Below are positions 26,115-36,100 of a DNA stretch of 64,000 nt, one piece after another. Numbering within the stretch: position 1 is the first letter of the stretch; every line of letters starts with the position of its first letter. The notes under the pieces were generated by a model, which saw only the letters and a list, made by a program, of their open reading frames with translations, did no database searches and had not been told where the DNA came from. Origin of the DNA: Bin5 sp022827195 (GTDB lineage: Bacteria > Chloroflexota > Anaerolineae > Caldilineales > Caldilineaceae); NCBI GenBank assembly GCA_965208275.1, contig OZ242331.1, positions 2,914,001-2,978,000 of the forward strand. Reading direction: 5' to 3'. The position numbers were made by a program, and so were the translations under genes.

Positions 26115-28832
26115 TCACTCGGAGCCACTGATTCGAGGCTGAATTGAGAGAGGGACAAGCAGTTGGCCTCCTTCAAAAGTGCTGGAAGACTCTTTTTCTG
26201 ATTGGAGTGCCAGTCTCTCTCCTGATGAACGGTCGTACAGCCCGATGCGCAAGAGATACTTTCCAGGCAAGAGTTCGGCAGGCAGAGGTAGTTCGCGCCG
26301 GTCGATGTACAGAGCCTTTGCGCGCCACTGGCTGGTTGGCTGGAGGCCGGCAATTGCGGGCCCGTCAAACTGCGCAACGCGTTCCCCATGCTCATCGTGC
26401 ATGTGGATATAGGTAATCCAGTCGCCGCGAATGCCGTCGCCCGTCTCCCAAAACAGGCGCAGCGACGGGACGCCGGGTTGTGAAAACAGATCGTAGCCTT
26501 GCAGACGCAGGCCGTCGTCGGTGGTTGCGGGGGTTATGATTCCCGGTTTTTCCCTTTGGAAGATGCCAGGACGCAAAGGGACGACTTCAACCGTCCTCAA
26601 ATGGATTGTATTGTCGTTTGAACCGGGAACGATGATTCTCTCACCGTGGGAGGTGAACATTCCGGCGACCAACGAATAGGTGACCGGCGGCAGGTCGGCC
26701 GGCAAGCTGAGCCGTAGATCGTCGACGTAATACTTGGCCGGGTCCCAGAACTGCGAGTCGGGACGGCCGCCGATCCCGACATTCTCGACCGCCCAGGAAC
26801 GCTGCATAGAAGGAGTGTACAGATGCAGAAAGCTATGTAGTTCCTCAGTAGCTTTGCCGTTCGCTTGCCAGTAAAGGCGAGCTCTGATCGTCCCACCCGG
26901 TTTTGGATCTCCTCCGCTTACCAACTGCCAGCCGAGGAGGGTAACCTGGTTGGTTGGAGAATCACCAATCGTCGCCGGCAGTCCCTCTACGGCAAAGGCT
27001 AATTGCCCCGGAGGCGAGTGCCGCAGGTAAGGACCTGAATCGCTTTGATCAAAAGCAAGTCGTACAAGCACCAGGCAGAGCGCGCAGCCAGCCAGTGCAT
27101 TGACCTGAAATGAAGACTTACCTTCAGGTCTCCGGCTCTCGCTCGCAAACTCTTTCCGCCCGCGCCGTCGCAGCACAAGAAACAAGAGGCCAGCAACGGA
27201 AGCAGTCAGGCCGAAAAGGCTTGCTCGTTCCCCCCAGCGCTGGGTGTCGGTTCCCTTCCAGAGAATCACAAGCGGCTGTCCGAGATCTCTTAGCTCGTTC
27301 ACTTGAACCCAGCCGGCAGGCCCGGCGGCTAGGGTTGCCCTTTCTCCGGTGTCCCAACCGGGATGAAAATGGAGACGTATAAGGATCGGCTCATGCTGAT
27401 TCGAGAGGTCAACTGCTGCCTCGTGAGGTGAACGCCACTGTGGCTGTGCCGCGCTCGGCTCCGGCGTCTGTCCGCTAATGACGTTCATATCTGCGCCGCG
27501 TGGCAGGAATTCGCCACTCACAGTGGTACCCCAGGCGAAGGAAGTCTGCTCAAATGAGCGCGTGTCCTCAGCGCTCAATGACCTTACTTCCACGTTCGGC
27601 GAGAGCGACGTATGTGCAGGAAACAAGTAGGGGAAGAGAGCTAGAAATGAGGCGATCACAAGAGCGAGAGCCGGCAGCCAACGCCGGAGATTCGGAAATG
27701 CGTCGACCGCAACAGCGGCAGCGGGCAGAATGCCGAGGGGCGCGATCGAGAGAAAACGAAAGGGAAACTGCACCATGCTAAGTCCAGGTATTCTCTCCCA
27801 CAAGGGTTCCGAGATCTGCATGGTCAACATGATCATGGAGATTGCAAAGAGCACACCGGCTAGGCCCCAGTAGCGGCGTTCCCGACGTGAAACGAAGAAT
27901 AGACTGACCAGACCCCCCAGCAGGACCGCCCATGATACTGCGCCGAAACCCAAAGTGTTTAACGGCATCAAGGGGTTGCCTGCACGGCTATCCAACACGA
28001 TAGGCGGAAAACTGAACAGTTGCCACAGGTCGAGAAAATGGATGCTGTAGTGAAATGGGCCGATTCGGGCGCCTTCAATACTCACCAGGTTGAGGTCGGC
28101 CAAGGCAGGCAGCCAGAAGCCTGCTGACAACAAGGCCGCCAGCATCGCGGCAAGGGCGCAGCGCAAGAGACCCGACGGCCGGCGGTAACCGATCGCTAGC
28201 AACAACCAGTAGAAGGCAAGCACAGCCGCCCCTATCATCGTCAGCAATGTGTGGCTGAGAACCAGCGCGGTCAAGGAGAGGACTGCAGCCAGCCAGTTTC
28301 GAATGCGCGAGCGCGCGTGGAGCGACGTAAAGGCCCAGAGGCAAACAGGCAGGAGCAGGAGAGCCAGTAGACGGGGGTAGGCGCCCACATAATAGTAAGA
28401 TCGGGTCAGAATATGGGGGTGTAGTAGAAAGAGACCTGCGCCCACAAGGCTCGCCACTGGGCTGAACGCGTAGCGTAACCAGCCGTAGGCGCCGAACCCG
28501 GCGAGGAGCAGCGCGACTGTAACTACTAGCTTAAGTGCCTGGTCCAGACCGATACCAGTCCGATGGACGGCGGCGACCAACCAATAGAGACCGGGAGCAT
28601 AGTGATGGAAAACGGGAGCCCCAAGTCCGTTGTAGACGGCGGGGAACCAGCGGGGCCAGTAGACGCCCTGCTCAAACGATCGCTCCATGGCTGCCATGCG
28701 GTGCACATGCTGTAACTGGTCTATTGCGTTCGCAGGCAACCCGCGCTGCTGCCAGAAAGGACCAGAGAGGAGCAGGGCTAGGAGCGCGATGAAGAGGATC
28801 GCGCTCAGGTTTACCGGAAGTCTATGCGGCAA
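26115..28832 (-). CDS. Giant GT-C-like membrane protein, PTPS-related/YfhO-like family, copy 1
   Basis: This 905-residue polytopic protein has an N-terminal signal anchor and then a first loop with Asp39 (AIDQLQHVHRM) and the family pattern 'GVYWPRWFPAVYNGLGAPVFHHYAPGLYWLV'. About twelve helices follow to residue 400, then a large extracytoplasmic region with one further helix near residue 555. The C-terminal third (about 600-900) is beta-rich and carries two repeats of a module (LYDRSSGERL, ELLPGKYLLRIGLYD). The start has an AAGGTG site. The family is thought to be undecaprenyl-linked glycosyltransferases, but this is family-level knowledge, and the acceptor is unknown. It is 25 bases downstream of copy 2. 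Confidence 0.72.
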   Translation of the reverse strand: MPHRLPVNLSAILFIALLALLLSGPFWQQRGLPANAIDQLQHVHRMAAMERSFEQGVYWPRWFPAVYNGLGAPVFHHYAPGLYWLVAAVHRTGIGLDQALKLVVTVALLLAGFGAYGWLRYAFSPVASLVGAGLFLLHPHILTRSYYYVGAYPRLLALLLLPVCLWAFTSLHARSRIRNWLAAVLSLTALVLSHTLLTMIGAAVLAFYWLLLAIGYRRPSGLLRCALAAMLAALLSAGFWLPALADLNLVSIEGARIGPFHYSIHFLDLWQLFSFPPIVLDSRAGNPLMPLNTLGFGAVSWAVLLGGLVSLFFVSRRERRYWGLAGVLFAISMIMLTMQISEPLWERIPGLSMVQFPFRFLSIAPLGILPAAAVAVDAFPNLRRWLPALALVIASFLALFPYLFPAHTSLSPNVEVRSLSAEDTRSFEQTSFAWGTTVSGEFLPRGADMNVISGQTPEPSAAQPQWRSPHEAAVDLSNQHEPILIRLHFHPGWDTGERATLAAGPAGWVQVNELRDLGQPLVILWKGTDTQRWGERASLFGLTASVAGLLFLVLRRRGRKEFASESRRPEGKSSFQVNALAGCALCLVLVRLAFDQSDSGPYLRHSPPGQLAFAVEGLPATIGDSPTNQVTLLGWQLVSGGDPKPGGTIRARLYWQANGKATEELHSFLHLYTPSMQRSWAVENVGIGGRPDSQFWDPAKYYVDDLRLSLPADLPPVTYSLVAGMFTSHGERIIVPGSNDNTIHLRTVEVVPLRPGIFQREKPGIITPATTDDGLRLQGYDLFSQPGVPSLRLFWETGDGIRGDWITYIHMHDEHGERVAQFDGPAIAGLQPTSQWRAKALYIDRRELPLPAELLPGKYLLRIGLYDRSSGERLALQSEKESSSTFEGGQLLVPLSIQPRISGSE

Positions 28833-28857
28833 AGTTCACCTTCCACTGGGGCCAGGG

Positions 28858-31596
28858 TCAGTTGGAACCCTGGCCAGAGAGCTCGATGGTGAGGGGGACC
28901 AGCAACTGGCCGTTTTCGAAATTTCCCTGCGAGTTGCCGCTTGGCAGGAACGGCAGCCTCACGCCGCTAACGCGATCATAAAGCCCGATGCGCAAGAGGT
29001 ATTCCCCAGGCTCGATCGCTTCTGGCAGAACCAAACGGCGACGGTCGACATACAGTGCGTTGCTGTGCCACTGGCTGGTCGTCTGCAGGCCGGCTATTGC
29101 CGGTCCGTCAAACTGTGCAACGCGTTCTCCCCCGTCGTCGTGCATGTGGACGTAGGTGATCCAGTCGTTGACTATGCCCTCGCCAGTTTCCCAGAAGAGG
29201 CGCAGCGTAGGGGAGTCGGCCGCGGGCAACAGATCGTAGCCTTGCAATTGCAGGCCGTCATCGGTCGCTGCCGTCGCTTCGACAGCGGGCCTCGTTCGCT
29301 GCATGAACCCGGGACGAATCGGCGCTACATCAAGAGTTCTCAGATGTAGGAGGTTGTCCTCCGTCCCGGGAACAGTCAATCTCTCTCCAGAGGAGGAGAC
29401 TATACCTGCCACAAGCGAGTAGTTCGCAGGCGGCAGGTCTTCCGGCAAGTGGAGGAGCAGGTCGTCTACGTAGTATTTGGTGGGATCCCACCACTGGGAG
29501 TCGGGCCTGGCCACACCCCGGTTTTCGACTGCCCATGACTGTTGCATTGCGGGTACATACAGCTGCAGGAAACTGAGTAGCTCCTCCTTGATTGGTCCGT
29601 GCGGCTGCCAGAATAGCCGTACTCTGACTCGCCCACCTGCTCTGGGCGTGTCGCTGCCCAGCTGCTCCCAGCCCAGTAGGGTCAATTGGGAGGAGGAGGC
29701 GTCTCCTATTTCTGAAGGATCTCCCTCGATGGGAAACGCCAGCTGACCGGGCGGGGAGTTCAGCAAGAAGGGCCCTCTGTCGGACCGATCGAGCGCGATG
29801 CGAGCCACAATGAAAGCGAATAGACAGCCTGCCATAGCGCCCACCGCAAGCGCTGAAGTTTGAGAAGTGAAATTGCGTTCTTCGCTACTCAGTTCGCTGT
29901 TGTCCGGCCTGCGACTTCTGCCCTTGGAGCGGTTACGGATGACCAAATAGGCTAAGCCCGCAACCAGAGCGATGAGACCGGCAAGGCTCAATCGTTCCCC
30001 CCAACGTTGTGCGGCAGTGCCTTCCCATCGTATTTCCAAGGGCAGGCCGGGGTTGCTCAGCGAAGATACCTGCATCCAGCCCGCCGGCCCCTGTGAGAGG
30101 GTGGCCAGGTCGCCGGCGCTCCAACCTGGGTGGAAGTGAGTCCTAAGCAGCATCGGCTCCTTTTGATCAGAGAGTTCGACGACAAACCCGTGGGGGGTAG
30201 ACCATCTCGGCTGCGTCGCGTTCGGCTCCGGCGCTTGTCCGGTGGCGACGCTCAAGTCCGCATCTCGAACCAGAAACTCGTTACTCGTCGTCATTCCCCA
30301 TAGCTCCTGCGCCTGTTCAAGCGAGCGAGTATCCTCGGCGGTAAGTGATCCCGCAAGGTTAGGGAGATGCACAGTCATTGTGTGGGAGGGGAAAAGATAC
30401 GGGAATAGGGTCAGTGAAAGTGCCATGACAAATATTGCACACGGCAACCAGCGCATGCGAACCGGCCATGCCTCAATGGCCAGCGCGGCAGCGGGTAACG
30501 CGCCGAGTGGCGCGACCGCCAGAAAACGATTGGGAAATTGAAAAAAGCTTAGCGCTGAGACGTTTTCCCAGAGAGGCTCAGTCTGTTTCTGCGTGAGCGC
30601 CAGCATTGCCAGGATGAAGATGATCCCGGCCATGCCCCACACACGTGTTTCCCTTCGGCCCGTGAAGAGGAGGCCGGCCATTCCGGCGACCAGAGCCAAC
30701 CAAGATGCGGCCCCAAAAGTCAGGATCGGCGATAGCGGGTTGCCGTTCCGGCTGTCCAAGACGGGAGATTGAAAGCTGTAGAGTTGCCTAAAGTCCAGGA
30801 AATGTCTGTCGAATTCGAAATAACCTGTCCGCACATTTTCGCTTTGCACGAAGGGCAGGTCGGCGATCGCCGGCAGCCAAAAGGCTGCGGACATCAGGGC
30901 CGCCACAAGCGCTGCAACAGCGCAGCGCAGAACGCCTTCCGGCCTGCGATAGCCGATAGCCAGGAGCAACCAGAAGAGGAAGAGGATGCTCGCTCCCATC
31001 ATGGCGGTCAGGTTGTGGATGTAGACCAGTGCAGTCAGTGAGACACATGCCGCGAGCCAATTGCGTAGGATACCGTGTCGATGTAGCGACGTGAAGGCCC
31101 AGAGACAGACCGGCAGAAGCAGAAGGGCCAAGAGCTTGGGGTAGGCCCCGCCGAATGGATCCGGAGAAAAGAACTCCCGAGCCCAGGCAAAAGGGAAAAA
31201 GAGATAGAGAGCAGCCCCTACCAGACTCGCTTCCGTGCTGAAGACGTGGCGAAGCCAGGCGAAAGCGCCTAGACCGGCAAGGATAAACCCTGCCGTCAAA
31301 ACCAGTTTCAGGGCCTGTGCCAGACCGAGGCCAGTCCAATGGACCGCGGCTACCAGCCAATACAGACCTGGGCTATAATGGTGGAATGCGGGCGAGCCAA
31401 GCCCGCGGTAAACGTCTGCGAACCAGCGGGGCCAAAATACGCCCTCGTCGAAGGACCGGTAGACGGCTCCGCTGCGGTGGATATGAACGAGCGAATCGGC
31501 GTCACCGCCAGGCAGCCCCGGCAGTTCCCAAAGAGGCCCCGCAAGGAGCAGCGCCGCCAATGCAATGAAGAGGAAGACCCACAGGGAAGTCTGCAT
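28858..31596 (-). CDS. Giant GT-C-like membrane protein, PTPS-related/YfhO-like family, copy 2
   Basis: This paralogue of the downstream gene has about 912 residues from the ATG at 31596 (MQTSLWVFLF). An ATG at 31608 and a TTG at 31644 are also in frame, but none has a ribosome-binding site, and the promoter at 31616-31644 would start transcription near 31609. The first loop reads GGDADSLVHIHRS and 'GVFWPRWFADVYRGLGSPAFHHYSPGLYWLV', matching copy 1. The membrane core, a second helix region near residue 560 and the duplicated beta-rich tail (AIEPGEYLLRIGLYD) are also shared. It is the first gene of a two-gene unit. Identity along the whole length by eye indicates tandem duplication. Confidence 0.72.
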   Translation of the reverse strand: MQTSLWVFLFIALAALLLAGPLWELPGLPGGDADSLVHIHRSGAVYRSFDEGVFWPRWFADVYRGLGSPAFHHYSPGLYWLVAAVHWTGLGLAQALKLVLTAGFILAGLGAFAWLRHVFSTEASLVGAALYLFFPFAWAREFFSPDPFGGAYPKLLALLLLPVCLWAFTSLHRHGILRNWLAACVSLTALVYIHNLTAMMGASILFLFWLLLAIGYRRPEGVLRCAVAALVAALMSAAFWLPAIADLPFVQSENVRTGYFEFDRHFLDFRQLYSFQSPVLDSRNGNPLSPILTFGAASWLALVAGMAGLLFTGRRETRVWGMAGIIFILAMLALTQKQTEPLWENVSALSFFQFPNRFLAVAPLGALPAAALAIEAWPVRMRWLPCAIFVMALSLTLFPYLFPSHTMTVHLPNLAGSLTAEDTRSLEQAQELWGMTTSNEFLVRDADLSVATGQAPEPNATQPRWSTPHGFVVELSDQKEPMLLRTHFHPGWSAGDLATLSQGPAGWMQVSSLSNPGLPLEIRWEGTAAQRWGERLSLAGLIALVAGLAYLVIRNRSKGRSRRPDNSELSSEERNFTSQTSALAVGAMAGCLFAFIVARIALDRSDRGPFLLNSPPGQLAFPIEGDPSEIGDASSSQLTLLGWEQLGSDTPRAGGRVRVRLFWQPHGPIKEELLSFLQLYVPAMQQSWAVENRGVARPDSQWWDPTKYYVDDLLLHLPEDLPPANYSLVAGIVSSSGERLTVPGTEDNLLHLRTLDVAPIRPGFMQRTRPAVEATAATDDGLQLQGYDLLPAADSPTLRLFWETGEGIVNDWITYVHMHDDGGERVAQFDGPAIAGLQTTSQWHSNALYVDRRRLVLPEAIEPGEYLLRIGLYDRVSGVRLPFLPSGNSQGNFENGQLLVPLTIELSGQGSN

Positions 31597-31615
31597 ACGC
31601 AGCAACATTTCTGAC

Positions 31616-31644
31616 AGTATACTGATGCAAATGAGGCGGAACAA
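31616..31644 (-). promoter_or_regulatory. Candidate promoter of the giant GT-C pair (TTGTTC-17-TATACT)
   Basis: On the minus strand TTGTTC (31644-31639) is 17 bases from TATACT (31621-31616). The -10 is good and the -35 is partial (TTG only). The predicted start of transcription near 31609 leaves at most 13 bases before the ATG at 31596, so the message would be nearly leaderless. Confidence 0.4.
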
Positions 31645-31762
31645 AATGCGGCCTGAACCTTGAGTGAATCCTGCTCTCTCCCTGCCGGCTGTAGTGATTC
31701 GCTTTTCAGGCTAAGAGATCTGCACAGTCATTCATCAGGCAACCGCCCAGTTCTGCCAAAAA

Positions 31763-31784
31763 AGTAGGCCTGATGCAGTAGGCC
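31763..31784. repeat. Direct repeat AGTAGGCC-N6-AGTAGGCC upstream of the transhydrogenase gene
   Basis: Two identical 8-base units (31763-31770 and 31777-31784) are spaced 14 bases start to start, 61 bases before the GTG at 31846. Direct repeats like this are bound by some activators and two-component regulators. Function unproven. Confidence 0.35.
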
Positions 31785-31845
31785 ATTTCAACGTATGCGG
31801 ACAGGTCTGGAACAGAATTGAAGAGGAGAGGAGAGGAAACGTACG

Positions 31846-33120
31846 GTGAAAGAAAGCGCCTTCACGATGGACACGTCAAGCATCAAGTACGGTCCAGGAG
31901 TAACACGAGAAGTAGGCCACGACATGAAGAAGCTGGGCGCCGGGCGAGTGATGGTGGTCACCGACCCGCGACTGGCAAGAAGCGAGCCGGTGGAAGTTGC
32001 GCTGGACGCGCTGCAGGTGGAGGGGATCGACTCGGCGCTCTACGATCAAGTGCGCGTGGAGCCGACCGATAGGTCGTTTCAGGATGCGATCAACTTCGCC
32101 CTCGATGGAGATTTCGATGGATACCTCTCTGTCGGAGGCGGCTCGACAATCGATACGGCCAAAGCTGCCAATCTGTATGCTACCTATCCTGCTCCGTTTT
32201 TGGACTATGTGAACGCGCCGATCGGCCGGGGCGTTCCTGTGCCTGGCGAACTACGCCCCCATATTGCCGTGCCCACGACCGCGGGCACAGGGAGCGAAAC
32301 GACCGGCGTCGCCATCTGTGACCTGACGGAGTTGCACGCGAAAACAGGGATCGCGCACAGGGCCTTGCGCCCTCAGCTGGGGATTTTAGATCCCCACAAC
32401 ACCCGCACTCTACCGCAAATGGCAGCGGCCAGCACAGGGCTGGACGTGCTGAGCCATGCATTGGAATCGCTGACGGCCATGCCATACGATTGTCGAGACG
32501 CGCCGGAGTCCCCGGAGACGCGGCCGGCCTACCAGGGAGCGAACCCGATCAGCGACATTTGGGCGACCAAGGCGATCGAGATGGTTTCGGCCAACATTGT
32601 GCGGGCGATCCGGGATACGGAGGATGACGAGGCCCGCAGCGCGATGCTGCTGGCCGCAGCCTATGCGGGCATTGGGTTCGGCAACGCGGGTGTGCATCTC
32701 CCGCACGGCATGAGCTATCCGGTCAGCGGCATGGTCCGCAGTTACAGTCCACCGGGATACCCTCCTGGTCATCCAATAATTCCGCACGGCATGTCGGTCA
32801 TTCTCAACGCGCCGGCGGTCTTCCGTTTCACTGCTCCGACGAATCCGGCGAAGCATCTGCACGCGGCCGGGCTGATGGGTGTGGACACGAGCGACGCGAG
32901 TGAAGAGGACGCGGGCGAACTGCTTTCACAGGCGATCATCGACCTGATGAAAGAGACCGGTGTGCCCAACGGACTGAGCGCGATTGGCTTCACGGAAGAG
33001 GACATTCCGACCCTAGTGGAGGGCACGCTGCCGCAACACCGGGTGACGAAACTGTCGCCAAGACCGGCGAACGGGGACGACCTGGCCGGGCTATTCCGCG
33101 ATGCGATGAAGTATTGGTGA
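31846..33120 (+). CDS. Iron-containing alcohol dehydrogenase, hydroxyacid-oxoacid transhydrogenase-like
   Basis: This 424-residue group III iron alcohol dehydrogenase starts at GTG 31846 behind a purine-rich GAGGAGAGGAGAGG site. Visible motifs are GGGSTIDTAK for the cofactor, PTTAGTGSE, and the iron ligands in GLDVLSHALE, HLPHGMSYPV and IIPHGMS. The segment 'SYPVSGMVRSYSPPGYPPGH' together with 'LNAPAVF' is typical of the ADHFE1/HOT branch. HOT moves a hydride from 4-hydroxybutyrate to 2-oxoglutarate, giving succinate semialdehyde and D-2-hydroxyglutarate without free NAD. The convergent neighbour could reoxidise D-2-hydroxyglutarate. The branch assignment is good; activity is inference. Confidence 0.85.
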   Translation: MKESAFTMDTSSIKYGPGVTREVGHDMKKLGAGRVMVVTDPRLARSEPVEVALDALQVEGIDSALYDQVRVEPTDRSFQDAINFALDGDFDGYLSVGGGSTIDTAKAANLYATYPAPFLDYVNAPIGRGVPVPGELRPHIAVPTTAGTGSETTGVAICDLTELHAKTGIAHRALRPQLGILDPHNTRTLPQMAAASTGLDVLSHALESLTAMPYDCRDAPESPETRPAYQGANPISDIWATKAIEMVSANIVRAIRDTEDDEARSAMLLAAAYAGIGFGNAGVHLPHGMSYPVSGMVRSYSPPGYPPGHPIIPHGMSVILNAPAVFRFTAPTNPAKHLHAAGLMGVDTSDASEEDAGELLSQAIIDLMKETGVPNGLSAIGFTEEDIPTLVEGTLPQHRVTKLSPRPANGDDLAGLFRDAMKYW

Positions 33121-33144
33121 GGGTTTCTTCGAAATGCGGAAGGT

Positions 33145-33167
33145 AGCGGCCTGAGATAGCAGCCGCT
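33145..33167. terminator. Hairpin between convergent genes (possible bidirectional terminator)
   Basis: AGCGGC (33145-33150) pairs with GCCGCT (33162-33167) around an 11-base loop in the 46-base gap between two converging stop codons. There is no U-run, so this is a weak call made mainly on position. Confidence 0.25.
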
Positions 33168-36100
33168 CATGGCGTCCCTTTTACCCCAGAATCACTGGCG
33201 GAAATCTTCAACGCTGCCGCCAGCGCCTGTGCCATGTGGACAGGCGCTTTCCCGGCGAACTGAACGATCTGGTCGCGGCAGCTGGTGCCGCTGGCCACGA
33301 GGACTGCGTCGGCGGGCAGGTCGCGGACGGCGGGAAAGAGCCGCTCCTCGCCGATGGCACGGCTGACTTCGTAGTGATCCAACCCGTAGCCGAAATCTCC
33401 AGCCATGCCGCAGCAACCGCTGTCGATTAGCTCCACGGTGTAGCCGGACGCGCGCAGCGCGTCGATGCTGGCCTCGTTGCCTATCAGAGCTTTTTGGTGA
33501 CAATGTCCGTGCAAATAGGCCGTGCCCGCGTCGTTGCGCCAGATTGGAAGCAGCGAAGGTCGAGAGGGCTCTGCGACCTCATCTGCAGCAGCAGTTGCAA
33601 GAACGATGAACTCGTCAAAGGTGAAGGCACTTTCTGCCAACAGGAGCGCCTCTTCGCGATCGGAGGCCAAGTCGGGGTATTCATCCCGCAGCGTGAGGAT
33701 GCAGCTGGGCTCTATTCCGACGATTGACACGCCCTGGCGAGCATACGGGGCGAGCAGTGCTACGTTTTGATCGACCCAGCTGCGAACTTTGTCGGCCTGT
33801 CCCCCGGTAATGAGCGGTCGCCCACAGCAGGCTCTCCCTTCTGCCAGGTGCACGCGGTAACCGACGGCCTCCAATACCTCAACGGCGGCCTGACCAACCT
33901 CCGGATGGTTGTACTCGGCCCAGGTGTCGTGAAAGAGGATTACGTCCGGAGAACCTTCGCTGCTGTCCGCGCGAGGCAGGCCCGCCTCTTCCCTCCGGGC
34001 AAACAAGGAAGAAAAGGTGCTGGGGGCATAAGCTGGCAGGTTGCGACGCGGGTCGATGCCGGCACGGAGGAGCAGTGACTTAGCCGGTGGCGTCTTCAAA
34101 CTCCAATTGACAAGAGGTATTAGGGGACGTCCGAAGCGATAGAGTAGACGGTTGAGCGTGGGCAGCAGGCCCATCAGGCGGTTAAAGAGGGGCAGACCAT
34201 TCTCGGCATAGTAATGTACCAGAAACTCGGCCTTGATGCGCGCCATGTCGACCGCAGAGGGGCATTCGCTTTTGCAGGCCTTGCAGCCGACGCAAAGGTC
34301 CATTACTTCGTACATCTGAGGCGAGAACAGCTCCTCGCGGGGAATGCGTCCGGCGAGCGCGTTGCGCAGCGCGTTGGCGCGACCGCGCGTCGTATCCTGC
34401 TCATCGCGGGTAGCGATGTAACTGGGGCACATCGTTCCCGTGCCCAGCTTGCGGCAGACGCCGGCGCCGTTGCACATTTCGATGGCTTCGGCGTATCCGA
34501 AATCGCTGCTCCAGTCGAAGACGGTGCGCAGTTCGATCGTGTCGTATTCCTGACCGAAGCGCAGGTTCTCGGTTGAGGCTGGCGCATCGATAATCTTGCC
34601 CGGATTCATTCTATTCTCGGGGTCAAACACCTGCTTAACCTGCCGCAGCGCGCCGTAGAGGTCGGCGCCGAATAGACGGGGATGGAGGTAACTGCGGGCG
34701 AGGCCGTCGCCATGTTCACCGCTCATAGCGCCGCCGAAAGAGACGGCGAGGTCGCATGCGTGTTTTCCCACTATCCGGAGTGCATCGATGCCGGTCTGTT
34801 TCTTGAGATTCAACAGTGGGCGCACGTGCAGGCAACCGGCCGAGGCATGGGCGTAGACGGCGATGCCTGGAACGTCCTCCTGCTGTCCGCAAAAATCGAG
34901 AATCTTCTCCAGGTAGTCGGCCAGTTTTTCCTGCGGAACGGATACATCTTCGATACCGGGCACAGGCTTGTAGTCGCCGCGGCGACCCATAAGAATGTTC
35001 AGCCCGGCTTTGCGTACGTCCCAAACGTCCTTTTGGCGAGCCGGATTCAGCAGCTTAATGACCGTGCTCTTCCGGCCGCGGCTGCGGAGGTGACGCTCCA
35101 ACCCGTCCATTTTCGATGTCAATTCAGACTCACTTGCACCGTAGAACTCGGTCAGGAGGACGGCCTCCGGGTCCCCTTCGACAAAGTGGAGGCGTTTGGC
35201 CCATTCGGGTTGGGCACGGGCAAGATCCATCAAGTGCTTATCGAGAAGCTCGGAGGCGCTGGGCTGCTTTTCGAGGATATCGGGTATGGAGGCGCAGGCG
35301 TCAATCAAGCGATCGAAATGGACGACGGCGAGCGCGGTCATCTTTGGTTTGGGGACCAGTTGCAGGGTTGCGCTGGTAACGGTTGCGAGCGTGCCTTCAC
35401 TTCCCGCGATGAGCTGGCTCAGATTGAACTGTTCGAACTGGGACGAATCGCAGTATTCGGACTGAAAGAGGCTGTCGAACCCAAGCCGCGCCTGCAGGAG
35501 GGCGGCGCTTGCTGTCGAATGATTTTCCTCTGGAGCGAATCCGTCCTGGTGGAGCAGCGCGGCCAGAAGCCGGTCGAGATTGTACCCGGAGACACGGCGC
35601 CAGTGGCGCGGCCAGCGCTCAAGAATCTGTTCAAATTGGGCGTTCACGATAGCTGGGACTTCACGGTAGATCTGCGCTTCGAGCGAGTCACCGCGCTGGC
35701 GGCTTTCCATTGCCGCTGAAGTCACCGGCCCGAAGCATGCGGTCGAGCCGTCGCTTAGCACGACTTCGGTCTCGAGCAGATTGTCAGCCATCATACCGTA
35801 GAGGATGCTGTGGCTGCCGGTGGCGTTGTTGCCGATCGAGCCGCCGATGGAGGCGCGGTCAGCACTGGCTGGGTCCGGGCCCAGCATCAGTCCCAGAGGA
35901 GCCAGCGTGCGGTTGAAGACGCCGATTGAGACGCCGGCCTGGACCGTGGCAGTACGGGCTTCCACGTCCACAGCCAGAATCTTGTCCATGTACTTGCTCG
36001 TGTCGATGACGAGGCCGGGGCCGACACACTGCCCCGCCAGCGAACTGCCGCCACCGCGGGGCAGGAGCGGCACGCGATGGCGAGCGGCAAGCTCAACAGC

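Noticed and set aside
34682..35719. A 345-codon plus-strand open frame
   Set aside because: It is antisense to the FAD domain of the D-2-hydroxyacid dehydrogenase. High-GC genes often leave an open antisense frame.
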